Assembly (NCBI GenBank): GCA_021827985.1
Contig: JAKATL010000024.1
Location: forward strand, 1-38,316
DNA length: 38,316 nt
Direction of reading: 5' to 3'
From: a bacterium
GTDB taxonomy: Bacteria; Chloroflexota; Dormibacteria; Aeolococcales; Bog-877
A program made the position numbers and the translations under genes. Below are positions 23,626-31,284 of the stretch, in pieces (the stretch's first letter is position 1; each line of letters begins with the position of its first letter). The notes under the pieces were generated by a model. The model did not search any database. It saw nothing but the letters and a program-made list of their open reading frames with translations, and was not told the origin of the DNA.

Positions 23626-24420
23626 CTACGGCACGGGCTGGGCATTCGCCTGGCGCGCCTGCTGACGGCTGATGTAGTGCAGGCCGACCATGGCAGAGAG
23701 GACCTCGGCCCTCCGCTCGCGGGCACCCTCGGGATTAGTGAAGGGATCGAGCAGGGTCGGCGCCTGCGGCAGCCCGGCGAGGAGTGCCAGCTGGGCCAGG
23801 TTGTCCTTGCCCAGAGGCTGGTGGAAGTAGGACCGGCTGGCTTGGGCGGCTCCCACGGCACCGTCCCCCAGGTACACCTGGGAGAGGTAGGCGTCCAGGA
23901 TCTGAGGCTTGGTCAGATGGTCGGTGATCTTGAGGGCCAGGATGATGTCGACCCAGCGCCCCCAGATGGAGCTGTCGGAGCCGTTCAGGTAGAGGTCCTC
24001 TGCCAGCTGCTCGGTGAGGGTCGACCCGCCCTGGCAGGTGCAGTGGTGGGCCAGGTCGTAGAGAGCGGCGCGGGCCAGGCCCTGGACGTTGATCCCGTGG
24101 TCCTGGTAGAAGTTCTGGTCCTCCACCGCGATCACGGCCTCTCCGAGGTATTGCGGAACCTGGTCGGGGGTCAGCGGCCGGGTGTGGTGGAGCCGATCGA
24201 GGCGGCTCACGCCAGCACGGATGCCCAGCGTCGTCGGGGTCGCGATCCAGGTGCCCGCCCAGAGGCAGGTCACCGCCAGCGCGATGACAGCAAGAGGCCT
24301 CACCAAGGCCACGGTCGCCCCCAGTGCCTGGCCCGGTTCCCTGCCGAGCGGCGGAGACTCCGTCCGGGGCGATCTGCCAGAACTGCGGTACCGCTTGTAG
24401 AGGCCGACGGGGAGGGCCAT
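23626..24420 (-). CDS. GT51 peptidoglycan glycosyltransferase (monofunctional)
   Basis: 264 residues. A basic N-terminus and one membrane helix (about 38-58) precede a transglycosylase domain with motif 1 AVEDQNFYQDHGIN (catalytic Glu), motif 2 GGSTLTEQLAEDLYL, motif 3 KITDHLTKPQILDAYLSQVYLG, then GAVGAAQASRSYF and LAQLALLAGLPQAP. It polymerises lipid II into glycan strands outside the membrane. There is no transpeptidase domain, so it is MtgA-like or a shortened class A PBP. The usual QQLAKNL reads EQLAEDL, a modest divergence. Its location inside an accessory region is unusual for a cell-wall enzyme. Confidence 0.88.
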   Translation of the reverse strand: MALPVGLYKRYRSSGRSPRTESPPLGREPGQALGATVALVRPLAVIALAVTCLWAGTWIATPTTLGIRAGVSRLDRLHHTRPLTPDQVPQYLGEAVIAVEDQNFYQDHGINVQGLARAALYDLAHHCTCQGGSTLTEQLAEDLYLNGSDSSIWGRWVDIILALKITDHLTKPQILDAYLSQVYLGDGAVGAAQASRSYFHQPLGKDNLAQLALLAGLPQAPTLLDPFTNPEGARERRAEVLSAMVGLHYISRQQARQANAQPVP

Positions 24421-24643
24421 GGTTCCAGTGCTGCCAGGCGTTGCAGGGGCGCGGGCCGACTCCGTCGCCTCTTACATGCCTGCACCAGCACACGGAGCTC
24501 ATCCCCACCGCTCGCGGGGGACGGGAGCGGCCCCTCGGTGCACCTGGGCTGAGGGACTCCGACGGCCTCCTCTCGCTCCGCCGTCGCCGTGGCCGGCCCG
24601 CCGAGCCTATGCTCGGCTGCCGGTTCCGTGGGATCGAAGCTCC
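24421..24643. other. Intergenic, nothing recognised
   Basis: About 220 bases between two reverse-strand genes; no gene or strong hairpin seen. Confidence 0.3.
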
Positions 24644-25288
24644 TCAGTAGCTGTACCCGCCTGAGCTCGATGAGGGGGAGGCAGCGGGCGAGGCAGCGGC
24701 TGTGGGCGTCAGGGAGGGGGTGGCCACGAACCACTTGCCCAGGAGGCCCTCCCCGTGGCTCTGATCTGGCCCCGTGTCGCCGGAGAAGGTGTACAGGGGG
24801 TGTCCGTTGTATTCCACCTGGCTCCCGTCGGCACCCTTGTAGATGGTGAAGCTGCCGCTGGTCCCGACGGGGGTGTTCACTGCGGAGGCCGATGTCGTCA
24901 GCGGGGGCCAGACCGTGGTGCACGTCTGCCCGCTCGGAAGCTTGCTAGTGGAGGTGCACGCGATCTTGGTCGGCGTGTCCGGGGTGAAGTAGTACAAAGT
25001 CCGCCCCGCGGCATCGGTGAAGACCGTCTCGGAGGAGCCATTCACTGCCACCGTGGCAGTCTTCACCGTCACTGCGGCCACAGCTGGCGGTGGACTTGAT
25101 GGAGGGGTGTTCGTCGAGTTCGCGGTCGGGCTGGCGCTCCCGCAACCGGCCAGCATCACGGCCAGAGCCAGAGGTGGCGCCCCGAGCAGCAGCCTTCGGT
25201 GGTGGTTCGCCGCTCCTGCCGGGCAGGGCTCTCCCTGCCCTGGGGTTGAGATTCCGGAGATGCTCCTGACCAAGATCGTGGCCTCCAT
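24644..25288 (-). CDS. Secreted-repeat lipoprotein (COG4315 type)
   Basis: Up to 214 residues. A lipoprotein signal HRRLLLGAPPLALAVMLAGC places the lipidated Cys near residue 49 if the ATG at 25288 is used; a TTG five codons later is an alternative. A Ser/Thr/Pro linker follows, then two copies of the 'secreted repeat of unknown function': GRTLYYFTPDTPTK...CTTVWPPL and GHPLYTFSGDTGPDQSHGEG...GKWFVA. Cys residues within repeat one may form a disulphide. Low-complexity Ser/Ala/Pro end. Function unknown; extracytoplasmic. Confidence 0.85.
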   Translation of the reverse strand: MEATILVRSISGISTPGQGEPCPAGAANHHRRLLLGAPPLALAVMLAGCGSASPTANSTNTPPSSPPPAVAAVTVKTATVAVNGSSETVFTDAAGRTLYYFTPDTPTKIACTSTSKLPSGQTCTTVWPPLTTSASAVNTPVGTSGSFTIYKGADGSQVEYNGHPLYTFSGDTGPDQSHGEGLLGKWFVATPSLTPTAAASPAASPSSSSGGYSY

Positions 25289-25647
25289 GAGCCGACAGGT
25301 TCGCAGCCCTCCTCAAGCAGTGGGAACGGAGGCGGCGTGGTCTTGGTTCTCCTATGCCTCGGCCCTCGGGCGCAACGGCAGAGAGAGCTGACGGTGGGGC
25401 ACGGACCATGGCTCCGGACCCTCGAAGTCTGGGGGGCGGGCAGGCGGAGGACCACCCGGCCGTGGCTGTGCTAGCAAGTGGGCACCTCCATGCCTTGGCC
25501 TCGGGTTCGAAGCAGCCCTGGGCGGGCCGTGACCAGGCGTGGCAGCTGGGCGTTCACCGAAAGAGGGGCCCCGCGGGTGAAGTGGTGGGCCCGGGAGAGG
25601 ATCGACGGGGGGCGAGGAGGCACTCGGTCTGCGGCAGGAGGGCGAAT
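25289..25647. other. Intergenic, nothing recognised
   Basis: About 360 bases between a reverse lipoprotein and a forward zinc-ribbon gene. Contains AGGAGG (25636-25641), the ribosome-binding site of the latter. No RNA gene or repeat recognised. Confidence 0.35.
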
Positions 25648-25920
25648 GTGAAGCTGGGAGTCCTGTTCAGGCGGATGGCTCACTCCCCCGGACCAACCTG
25701 CCCCCGCTGTGGTTCCTTGGCCCCCGACGGCCTTGTCCTGAAAGCGGGCGGCGGGGCCGTCTGCCTCCCCTGCTCCATCCTCCTCAGTCTGGGCCAGCAG
25801 GAGCTGGCCGTCAGCTCCCCACAGGTGGCCCGCCGAGGGCTGGCCAGCAGGCGGGCTGACGCGGCCGCTCGCCCTGCCCGCCGCTGCCTGGATCAACCCG
25901 CCTCAAGAGGACCCCATTAG
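25648..25920 (+). CDS. Small zinc-ribbon protein
   Basis: 90 residues. CPRC and CLPC, about 22 residues apart, form a plausible four-Cys zinc ribbon (PTCPRCGSLAPDG, AVCLPCSIL), followed by an Arg/Ala-rich tail. GTG at 25648 has AGGAGG 6 bases upstream; ATG at 25675 is an alternative. No family recognised. Confidence 0.5.
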   Translation: MKLGVLFRRMAHSPGPTCPRCGSLAPDGLVLKAGGGAVCLPCSILLSLGQQELAVSSPQVARRGLASRRADAAARPARRCLDQPASRGPH

Positions 25921-26251
25921 CGTCGACATGGCGGGTACCGGGTGCCAGGGCCAGTCCAAGCTCCGAAGGCGTCAGGGCAACCACCCACGCGGCGCAAGAC
26001 CCGAAACGGCGACGGCCTGCTTGGCACAACCCAGGTCGGGAAGGACCGCTCGTCCCGACCGGGTGTCGCTTATGGGGACTCAGCAGGAACGGTTGACACG
26101 CACCGCAACTCATCCACGATGTCGTCGCGCTCGGGAGGGTCCTATCCCAACAATGACTTGGACATGGATGCCTCAGGGACCCGTGGTGCCGAGCAATACA
26201 TGCTGGTAGTTGCATAGTCGGCAGCACTGGGCGCACAAGGAGGTTGCCTGC
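25921..26251. other. Upstream region of the BNR-repeat gene
   Basis: About 330 bases without a convincing gene. AAGGAGG (26237-26243) is a strong Shine-Dalgarno for the ATG at 26252. A TTGACA at 26093 lacks a matching -10 box. Confidence 0.35.
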
Positions 26252-27445
26252 ATGCCCGGAGGGCCACATCCATGGGACAGATGGGGCTGGCGGCGTCGGG
26301 TCACGACCGTGTCCGCCTTGGTGGCCGTGGTCCTCGGCAGCGGGGTCGGCTGGGAGGTCATGACCTCAGACCGCTCAGCTGACCTGATGACGCCCGGCAT
26401 GCTCAGCGTCCAATTTGTGTCACAGCAGGCCGGTTGGGCTGTCACCCCCGGCCACCTGTGGCGAACCGTAGACGGGGGCACGAGCTGGGCCACGATAGCA
26501 GCCCCGCCGGACTTCCAGGGCCGGATCGACCCCGTGACAGTCCTATCCGGCAGCACCCTGGTCATCAGCACGATGGTCGGCGGACGATGGCGCGTCTACT
26601 CTACGCAGGACACTGGTCGGCGCTGGGAGGTCACCGGAGAACTGCCTGTCCCCGCTACCCCCGGAATGCCACCTGTGCCAACGAGCAGTATGGGTGGCAT
26701 ATTCCTCCAGTTCGTCACGCCTCGAGATGGGTGGATCGCCACCTCGATCAGCGGGGCGGCGGGATCCGAGCGCATAGACCTGGCCCACACCACAGATGGC
26801 GGTTCCCGCTGGACGTACACTTGGTGGCCCGACCCGTCATCCAGCACGCTCGGTGGCGGCGCGGGAGACATCACGGGGATTCAGTTCCTGTCCCCCCAGT
26901 TCGGGTTCCTGACCGGCGTCAGCCCGGTCGCTCCCTACCTGGTCCGATGGACTGGGGGGATGGGGCAGGCGAGTGATCCCCCGGTCCCGCCCGCCTTTGC
27001 CAGCACCGAGATGGAGGACCAGTTGGAGGTGTCGGCCCCACTGCGCACCAAAAGCGGACAACTGCTCCTGCCCGTGTTGGCTACGCAGGGAGGATACCTG
27101 GCCGAGTCGGCCAATGACGGCGTCTCCTGGAGCATCGTTGGGAGCCTTCCTAAGAGCTTCGCAGCCTTCGTGCGATCTCCGCTCCTTGCTGCCACTCAAG
27201 GCTCCACCGACCTCTGGATTGCTCAGGGCCGGGACACCTGGATCTCGAACCAGGGCGGGCGGGCCTGGCATCTGGTGCAGCGCCTGCCCGGCGGCAAGGT
27301 GGTGAGCGGGCTTGCCAGTGCCGGCTCACAGGTCGCGTGGGTGGTCGTCGCACTCGACAATCGGTCTGGGATGCCGCTCCGGCCAGTCGCGTTACTCCGC
27401 ACCACGGACGCTGGTCGGAGATGGACGCACGTGACAGTCCCGTAG
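26252..27445 (+). CDS. Membrane-anchored BNR/Ycf48-type beta-propeller protein
   Basis: 397 residues. Basic N-terminus then one hydrophobic segment (about 17-32), placing the rest outside the cell. Several Asp-box/BNR-like repeats are visible: LWRTVDGGTSWATI, YSTQDTGRRWEV, AHTTDGGSRWTYT, AESANDGVSWSIV, WISNQGGRAWHLV, LRTTDAGRRWTHV. These form blades of a sialidase-like or Ycf48-like propeller, often protein-binding scaffolds. Strong SD and codon pattern less GC-extreme than neighbours suggest transfer. A second, different propeller protein lies at 35707. Confidence 0.8.
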   Translation: MPGGPHPWDRWGWRRRVTTVSALVAVVLGSGVGWEVMTSDRSADLMTPGMLSVQFVSQQAGWAVTPGHLWRTVDGGTSWATIAAPPDFQGRIDPVTVLSGSTLVISTMVGGRWRVYSTQDTGRRWEVTGELPVPATPGMPPVPTSSMGGIFLQFVTPRDGWIATSISGAAGSERIDLAHTTDGGSRWTYTWWPDPSSSTLGGGAGDITGIQFLSPQFGFLTGVSPVAPYLVRWTGGMGQASDPPVPPAFASTEMEDQLEVSAPLRTKSGQLLLPVLATQGGYLAESANDGVSWSIVGSLPKSFAAFVRSPLLAATQGSTDLWIAQGRDTWISNQGGRAWHLVQRLPGGKVVSGLASAGSQVAWVVVALDNRSGMPLRPVALLRTTDAGRRWTHVTVP

Positions 27446-27558
27446 GGCGGCGTGGACCTTGCCTCAGCAGGCCAGGCCCATGATGCCCGCGCGGACAGTG
27501 AGAATGTAGCCTAAACGGTCGATTGCGCTACTATTTTGAGACGCGATCGAGTTCACTG

Positions 27559-28151
27559 GTGCCGGTCGCCGGGTATCCCCGGGTCTCGACCTTGGAGAAG
27601 AGCGACTCCGGCCTCGGCCTGGCCGCCCAGGAGGCCGCCATCCGAGCAGCCTGCCTGGGCCGCGGGCTGCAGCTGCTGCGGATCCACCAGGGCATAGCCT
27701 CCGGTGGCAGCCTGGACGGCCGGCCCGAGCTCGCCGAGGCGCTGCCCACCATCCGCAGCGAGGGCGCCGCCGCCCTGGTGGTCGCCAAGCTGGACCGGCT
27801 CACCCGCTCGGTGCATGACTTCTCCGGTCTCCTCGAGCGGGCCCGCCGGGAGGGGTGGGGGCTGGTGGTGGTCGACCTGGGCGCCGACACCATGACCCAC
27901 CCGGCGAGCTGTTCGCCAACGTCACCGCGTCGACGTCGCAGTACGAATGGCGGATGATAGGGCAGCTAACCAGAGAGGCCCTGGCGGCCAAGAAGGCCCA
28001 GGGGGTGCCGGCGCCACGGGGCGGTCACCGCTGGCATGTGGCCACCGTGGCCCGGGTGCTTGCCGGAGAGGGAGGACAGCTCGAGCGGGGCCGACCCGCC
28101 AGACCCCGCAGGTCACGACGGCCTCGTTCTAAGGCTCTTGCGAGATCGTAG
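27559..28151 (+). pseudogene. Serine recombinase, frameshifted and internally deleted
   Basis: Frame one, from GTG 27559, encodes a resolvase catalytic domain: VAGYPRVSTLE (with catalytic Ser), GLGLAAQEAAIRAAC, DGRPELAEALPTI, ALVVAKLDRLTRSVHDF, WGLVVVDLGADTMT. It breaks near 27900-27910. The other frame continues GELFANVTASTSQYEWRMIGQLTREALAAKKAQGV, normal for large serine recombinases, then jumps to GGHRWHVATVARVL, the end of the next domain, with the part between missing. Not functional as is. Its first ~70 bases and upstream region are shared with 31902-31971. Confidence 0.75.
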
Positions 28152-28166
28152 CCCGTCTGAAAAGGC

Positions 28167-28172
28167 TATGAT
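28167..28172 (+). promoter_or_regulatory. -10 box of small zinc-finger gene
   Basis: TATGAT ends 8 bases before the ATG at 28181; leaderless arrangement. Confidence 0.4.
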
Positions 28173-28180
28173 CGGCCTTG

Positions 28181-28411
28181 ATGCACCAGCATCGGAGTCC
28201 TGCTCGTCCAGCGCGCTGTCTTGCCGGGTGTGGGCGAACCCTGACGCAGCCGCTGACCGGCCGGCCGCGCCTTTTCTGCTCCCCTTCCTGCCAGCGTGCT
28301 GCAGCTCGTCGCAAGGCCCGGGGCCTGCCTCTGGACAGCCCGCGGGTGGCTCCGGAGGGGCGGCGGCCACTGGTGGAGATCCTGCGAAGACGAGCCCAGC
28401 TTGGGAGCTAA
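28181..28411 (+). CDS. Small Cys-rich (zinc-binding) protein
   Basis: 76 residues. Cys residues in CLAGC and FCSPSC, with a basic helix QRAAARRKARG, form a four-Cys ribbon similar to the CSxxCRQRA type found in small proteins next to actinobacterial recombinases and transposases. Follows the recombinase pseudogene directly. Probable nucleic-acid binding; precise role unknown. Confidence 0.55.
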   Translation: MHQHRSPARPARCLAGCGRTLTQPLTGRPRLFCSPSCQRAAARRKARGLPLDSPRVAPEGRRPLVEILRRRAQLGS

Positions 28412-28475
28412 CACCGACGCGCAAACCCCGGGCTCACTCGAACGGCCGAGCGGCTTGGCGCCAGGACACACGTGG

Positions 28476-28859
28476 TCAGAGGGGCTGGAGCCGGGCGTGC
28501 AGGAGGCAGAATTCGTTGCCTTCTGGGTCGGCCAGGACATGCCAGCTCTCGGTGCCGGTCTGGCCGACGTCGGCGCGCCTGGCGCCGAGAGCAAGCAGCC
28601 GCTCCAGCTCGGTGTCCTGGTCGCGGTCGGTGGCGTTGAGGTCGATGTGCAGTCGGAGCTTCCCGGTCCTCGGGTCGCTGCTGGGGCTGAGGACGAGAGT
28701 GGGCTGCGGGCCGCCGAAGCCGGCGTCGGGCGGCCCGATCTCGATGCTTCCGTCGTCCTCTCGGCCGAGTTCGACGTAGCCAAGGACCTTGCGCCAGAAT
28801 GCGGCGAGCCGGTCAGGGTCGGCAGCGTCGATGACCAGTTCGCTGATGCGACATGCCAT
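28476..28859 (-). CDS. VOC/glyoxalase-superfamily protein
   Basis: 127 residues, one glyoxalase-like fold: ISELVIDAADPDRLAAFWRKVLGY, LVLSPSSDP...KLRLHIDLNATDRD, ESWHVLADPEGNEFCLL. This subgroup is widespread in actinobacteria with unknown activity; metal-binding or antibiotic-binding roles exist in relatives. ATG at 28859 follows TAGACT (28872-28867) by 7 bases (leaderless); an upstream in-frame start at 28883 is less likely. Confidence 0.88.
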   Translation of the reverse strand: MACRISELVIDAADPDRLAAFWRKVLGYVELGREDDGSIEIGPPDAGFGGPQPTLVLSPSSDPRTGKLRLHIDLNATDRDQDTELERLLALGARRADVGQTGTESWHVLADPEGNEFCLLHARLQPL

Positions 28860-28866
28860 GCCCGTC

Positions 28867-28872
28867 AGTCTA
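28867..28872 (-). promoter_or_regulatory. -10 box of VOC-protein gene
   Basis: TAGACT on the minus strand, 7 bases before the ATG at 28859. Confidence 0.4.
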
Positions 28873-28943
28873 CGTAGACACAACCCTGGGAGTCGGGGTC
28901 GGCCGCGTGCTGGAGGGCAAGCCTGGGAGCCGGGGGGAATCTC

Positions 28944-28998
28944 ACCCCGGCTCCCTCGGACCCCGGCTCCCTCGGACCCCGGCTCCCTCGGACCCCGG
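28944..28998. repeat. Tandem 16-base repeat, about 3.4 copies
   Basis: ACCCCGGCTCCCTCGG repeated exactly at 28944, 28960 and 28976, plus a 7-base partial unit. It sits just where the missing N-terminal half of the adjacent recombinase remnant would be. Confidence 0.9.
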
Positions 28999-28999
28999 C

Positions 29000-29432
29000 G
29001 TGACAGTCACCCCGGTGGGCCGGATGTTCTTCACAAATCCTCGGTGCCGTCGCTGAGTTCGAGCACGCCTTTACGGCCGAGCGCACCCGTGACGGCCTGG
29101 CCGCCGACCGGGCCCGGGACCGTACCGGGGGACAGCGGCCCAAGCCCAGCCCCCGCCAGGCCAGGATCGCCCAGGAGATGTACGAAGTGCTGGGCCACGA
29201 TGGGCGGCGAGCCCACACCGTCGCCGGGATCGCCGCTGAGTTCAGCGTATCGCGCCCCACCATCTACCGCCACCTCCAGGGTCCGGGAGATGATCGCCGC
29301 TCAGAATCGGTGGAGTGGGGGCGGGATGAGAGGCTGATTGTGGGCACAGGTTGTGAACGCGTCCAGGGACAGTCTGAGCAGGACGGTTCTCGTAGGGGGT
29401 TCGGCTTGCGGGGCAGACAACGGGTGGGTTGA
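29000..29432 (+). pseudogene. C-terminal half of a Tn3-type resolvase/invertase
   Basis: Begins VTPVGRMFFT, then after a one-base shift near 29035 continues ILGAVAEFEHAFTAERTRDGLAADRARDRTGGQRPK, then RIAQEMYEVLGHDGRRAHTVAGIAAEFSVSRPTIYRHL, which is the long helix and C-terminal HTH of a DNA invertase/resolvase. The N-terminal catalytic half is absent. After about 29275 the frame runs on without homology to 29432. A second partial copy of the HTH end lies at 30101. Confidence 0.75.
29220..29372 (+). repeat. Direct repeat, copy A (resolvase 3' end plus flank)
   Basis: About 153 bases, clearly similar to 30101-30252 along the full length, including non-coding sequence beyond the HTH (TGATCGCCGCTCAGAATCGG, then GGTTGTGAA and CGTCCAGG). 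The pair brackets one VOC-protein gene. Confidence 0.85.
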
Positions 29433-29575
29433 CGTCGTTCATGCTCGTCAGGTGGTCCGTCCACAGACAGCGTGCCCGGTCCGGAGTCGTCTTGTAGGAC
29501 TGCGCCTTCGATTCTTTGGGCGGCGCACCTGAAGCCTGCGAGAACTCCTCCGGTGAGCTTTGGACATCCGGTGGG

Positions 29576-29581
29576 TACAGT
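29576..29581 (+). promoter_or_regulatory. -10 box of second VOC-protein gene
   Basis: TACAGT ends 7 bases before the ATG at 29589; leaderless arrangement. Confidence 0.4.
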
Positions 29582-29588
29582 TACCTTT

Positions 29589-30020
29589 ATGGCCATCGTC
29601 ACCAGCTCCGGCTTCGCCCATGTCCGGCTCACCGTCACCGACATCGAGAGGTCCAAGGAGTTCTACGACAAGGTCTTCGGATGGCCTGTGGCGATCGACG
29701 CATCGGGCCAGGTCGACGAGCCAGGCGTTCGCCAATCGCCGGACCGGTTCTACGGGGGCGTCGTCTACCAGACTCCCGCTGGTGCCCTGTTCGGGCTGCG
29801 GCCGGTCGGCACGCAGCGTTTCGATTCGGAGCACACCGGCCTGGACCACATCAGCTTCATGGTGGAATCACGAGAAGACCTCGTCGAGGCGCAGCGGGCA
29901 CTCCAGGATGCTGGCGTGGACCACGGAGACATCAAGGACCTTCCCGCTGCCGGCCTCGCCATTCTGTCGTTCTCCGATCCCGACGGAATCCACCTTGAGC
30001 TGACCGCTCCCCTCGGGTAG
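29589..30020 (+). CDS. VOC/glyoxalase-superfamily protein
   Basis: 143 residues: FAHVRLTVTDIERSKEFYDKVFGWPV, DHISFMVESREDLVEAQRALQDAGV, ILSFSDPDGIHLELTAP. A complete two-module glyoxalase fold with likely metal ligands (His10 region, HTGLDHISF, final HLEL Glu). Probably binds a small molecule or acts as lyase, dioxygenase or resistance protein. It lies between two direct repeats (29220-29372 and 30101-30252), as cargo would in a duplicated mobile segment. A hairpin follows the stop by 38 bases. Confidence 0.9.
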   Translation: MAIVTSSGFAHVRLTVTDIERSKEFYDKVFGWPVAIDASGQVDEPGVRQSPDRFYGGVVYQTPAGALFGLRPVGTQRFDSEHTGLDHISFMVESREDLVEAQRALQDAGVDHGDIKDLPAAGLAILSFSDPDGIHLELTAPLG

Positions 30021-30058
30021 CTTCAAGCCCTTGGCGCTCCGCACCCCGATCCGGATGG

Positions 30059-30093
30059 AGGGGCCCTTGGCAGGCTGCCAGCCAAGGGCCCCT
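30059..30093. terminator. Perfect 13-bp hairpin after VOC gene
   Basis: AGGGGCCCTTGGC and GCCAAGGGCCCCT flank a 9-base loop. No T-run follows. Position fits a terminator for the 29589 gene, but it is also at the edge of repeat copy B and may be part of the mobile segment. Confidence 0.5.
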
Positions 30094-30100
30094 CGGCGCC

Positions 30101-30252
30101 GTCGCCGAGATCGCCTCCGAGTTCGGCGTGTCGCGCCCCACCGTCTACCGCCACCGCCAGGGTCCGGGGGATGATCGCCGCTCAGAATCGGTGCAGCGGG
30201 GACGGGATGAGACGCTGCTTGTGGGCACGGGTTGTGAATGCGTCCAGGACAG
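30101..30252 (+). repeat. Direct repeat, copy B
   Basis: Second copy of the 29220-29372 sequence. It encodes the fragment AEIASEFGVSRPTVYRHRQ, the resolvase HTH end, without the rest of the protein. Nothing else is recognised between it and the promoter at 30388. Confidence 0.85.
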
Positions 30253-30387
30253 TAGTGGCCAGCTATCGAGAGCGTGTCATAACCGGTGCTTTGTTGGCCC
30301 CGGCGCCCGCCTGGTAACACGGTGGATACCAGAGGCATGGTTCAGCTGTCGCGTCGAGCGGTCCCTACAAATCCTCTCGTTTGCTGC

Positions 30388-30393
30388 TACAAT
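30388..30393 (+). promoter_or_regulatory. -10 box of Xre/RES operon
   Basis: TACAAT ends 7 bases before the ATG at 30401 (leaderless). Confidence 0.5.
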
Positions 30394-30400
30394 GCCGGGC

Positions 30401-30742
30401 ATGAACACGATTGCCTACGCTGAGGAGGCGCGCTACGTGCGCCGGGTCGCGCACCTGAGCGACCGTGAGATCGCCCAGGCCACCGGCGCGGGGCTGAGCA
30501 CGGTGAGCGCGTGGCTTCGCCTGACACGTAGCCCGAGCGGGGAGCGAGCGCAGCGGCTGGTGGAGCTGTCAGCCATGGTGGAGCGCCTGGCTAGGGTCAT
30601 TGCTGAGGACTACATCCCGGTGTGGCTGAACAAGCCGATACCCGCTCTGGACGATGACAAGCCACTTGAGCTGCTGGCGGCCGGTGAGTACCGGCGAGTG
30701 GCCAGGCTGATCTCGGAGCTAGAAGCCCCGACGTTTACCTGA
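30401..30742 (+). CDS. Xre/MbcA/ParS-type antitoxin
   Basis: 113 residues. An N-terminal helix-turn-helix (RVAHLSDREIAQATGAGLSTVSAWLRLTRSPSGERAQRL) is followed by a DUF2384-like C-terminal domain (YIPVWLNKPIPALDDDKPLELLAAGEYRRVARLISELE), the part that binds the toxin. It should repress its own operon and neutralise the RES toxin encoded next, with which it overlaps by 4 bases. Confidence 0.9.
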   Translation: MNTIAYAEEARYVRRVAHLSDREIAQATGAGLSTVSAWLRLTRSPSGERAQRLVELSAMVERLARVIAEDYIPVWLNKPIPALDDDKPLELLAAGEYRRVARLISELEAPTFT

Positions 30743-31284
30743 GCGGCCGGCGGGTGGCGCTCGATGTCGACGCGATTGAGGTGCGCGGCCGCTGGGTGCG
30801 CCACATCCCGGCGGGTGGTGATCCCCTCTACCAACCGGCCGCGCCTGGGGACGGGCGCTGGCAGAGAAGCAGCGTGGTCGAGGGCTTTTACCTGGCCGAC
30901 GAGCCAAGTACAGCGTGGGCGGAATGGTATCGGGCGCTGGCCGAGCTGGGGGTGGCGCCGATGCGCCAGATGCCCCGGGAACTGTGGCGTTACGTGGTGG
31001 AGCATCCTCGCCTCGCGGATCTGTCAGGCGCCGACCAGCTGGCCCGGGTGGGTCTGGCCCCGTCAGTGCCGACCAGGAGGCAGTGGCCGGCCTACCAAGC
31101 GGTAGGCGAAGCCCTCTGGCGTGACGGCTGGGCCGGTGTTCTGGGTGCCTCAGCTGCTCGACCTGGCAGGGGCAGGGTACTCTGCCTATTTCGGACTGGA
31201 GCCCAGGTCCCGGGCGTGACTCCAAGCCCGCCGCCCGAGGGCCATGACGAGCCGCCCGCCCCGCCCCAAGGACTCCACACATGA
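30739..31284 (+). CDS. RES-domain toxin
   Basis: 181 residues: GRWVRHIPAGGDPLYQPA, EGFYLADEPSTAWAEWYRAL, PRELWRYVVEH, WPAYQAVGEALWRDGWAGVLGASAARP, RGRVLCLFR. RES toxins are ADP-ribosyltransferase-like and degrade NAD+ or modify a host enzyme; the Arg, Tyr and Glu (WAEWYRAL) and late Ser positions appear kept. CTG at 30739 overlaps the antitoxin stop as CTGA; GTG at 30754, five codons later, is a conventional alternative. The last ~30 residues are Pro-rich. Complete and probably active. Confidence 0.88.
   Translation: MSGRRVALDVDAIEVRGRWVRHIPAGGDPLYQPAAPGDGRWQRSSVVEGFYLADEPSTAWAEWYRALAELGVAPMRQMPRELWRYVVEHPRLADLSGADQLARVGLAPSVPTRRQWPAYQAVGEALWRDGWAGVLGASAARPGRGRVLCLFRTGAQVPGVTPSPPPEGHDEPPAPPQGLHT

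Noticed and set aside
25495..25520. GGTTCGAAG resembling a tRNA T-loop
   Set aside because: No acceptor or anticodon stems can be formed around it.
26093..26098. TTGACA as promoter of the BNR-repeat gene
   Set aside because: The hexamer 17 bases downstream (ACGATG) is a poor -10 match.
28944..28998. CRISPR array
   Set aside because: Units are 16 bases, directly adjacent, with no unique spacers.
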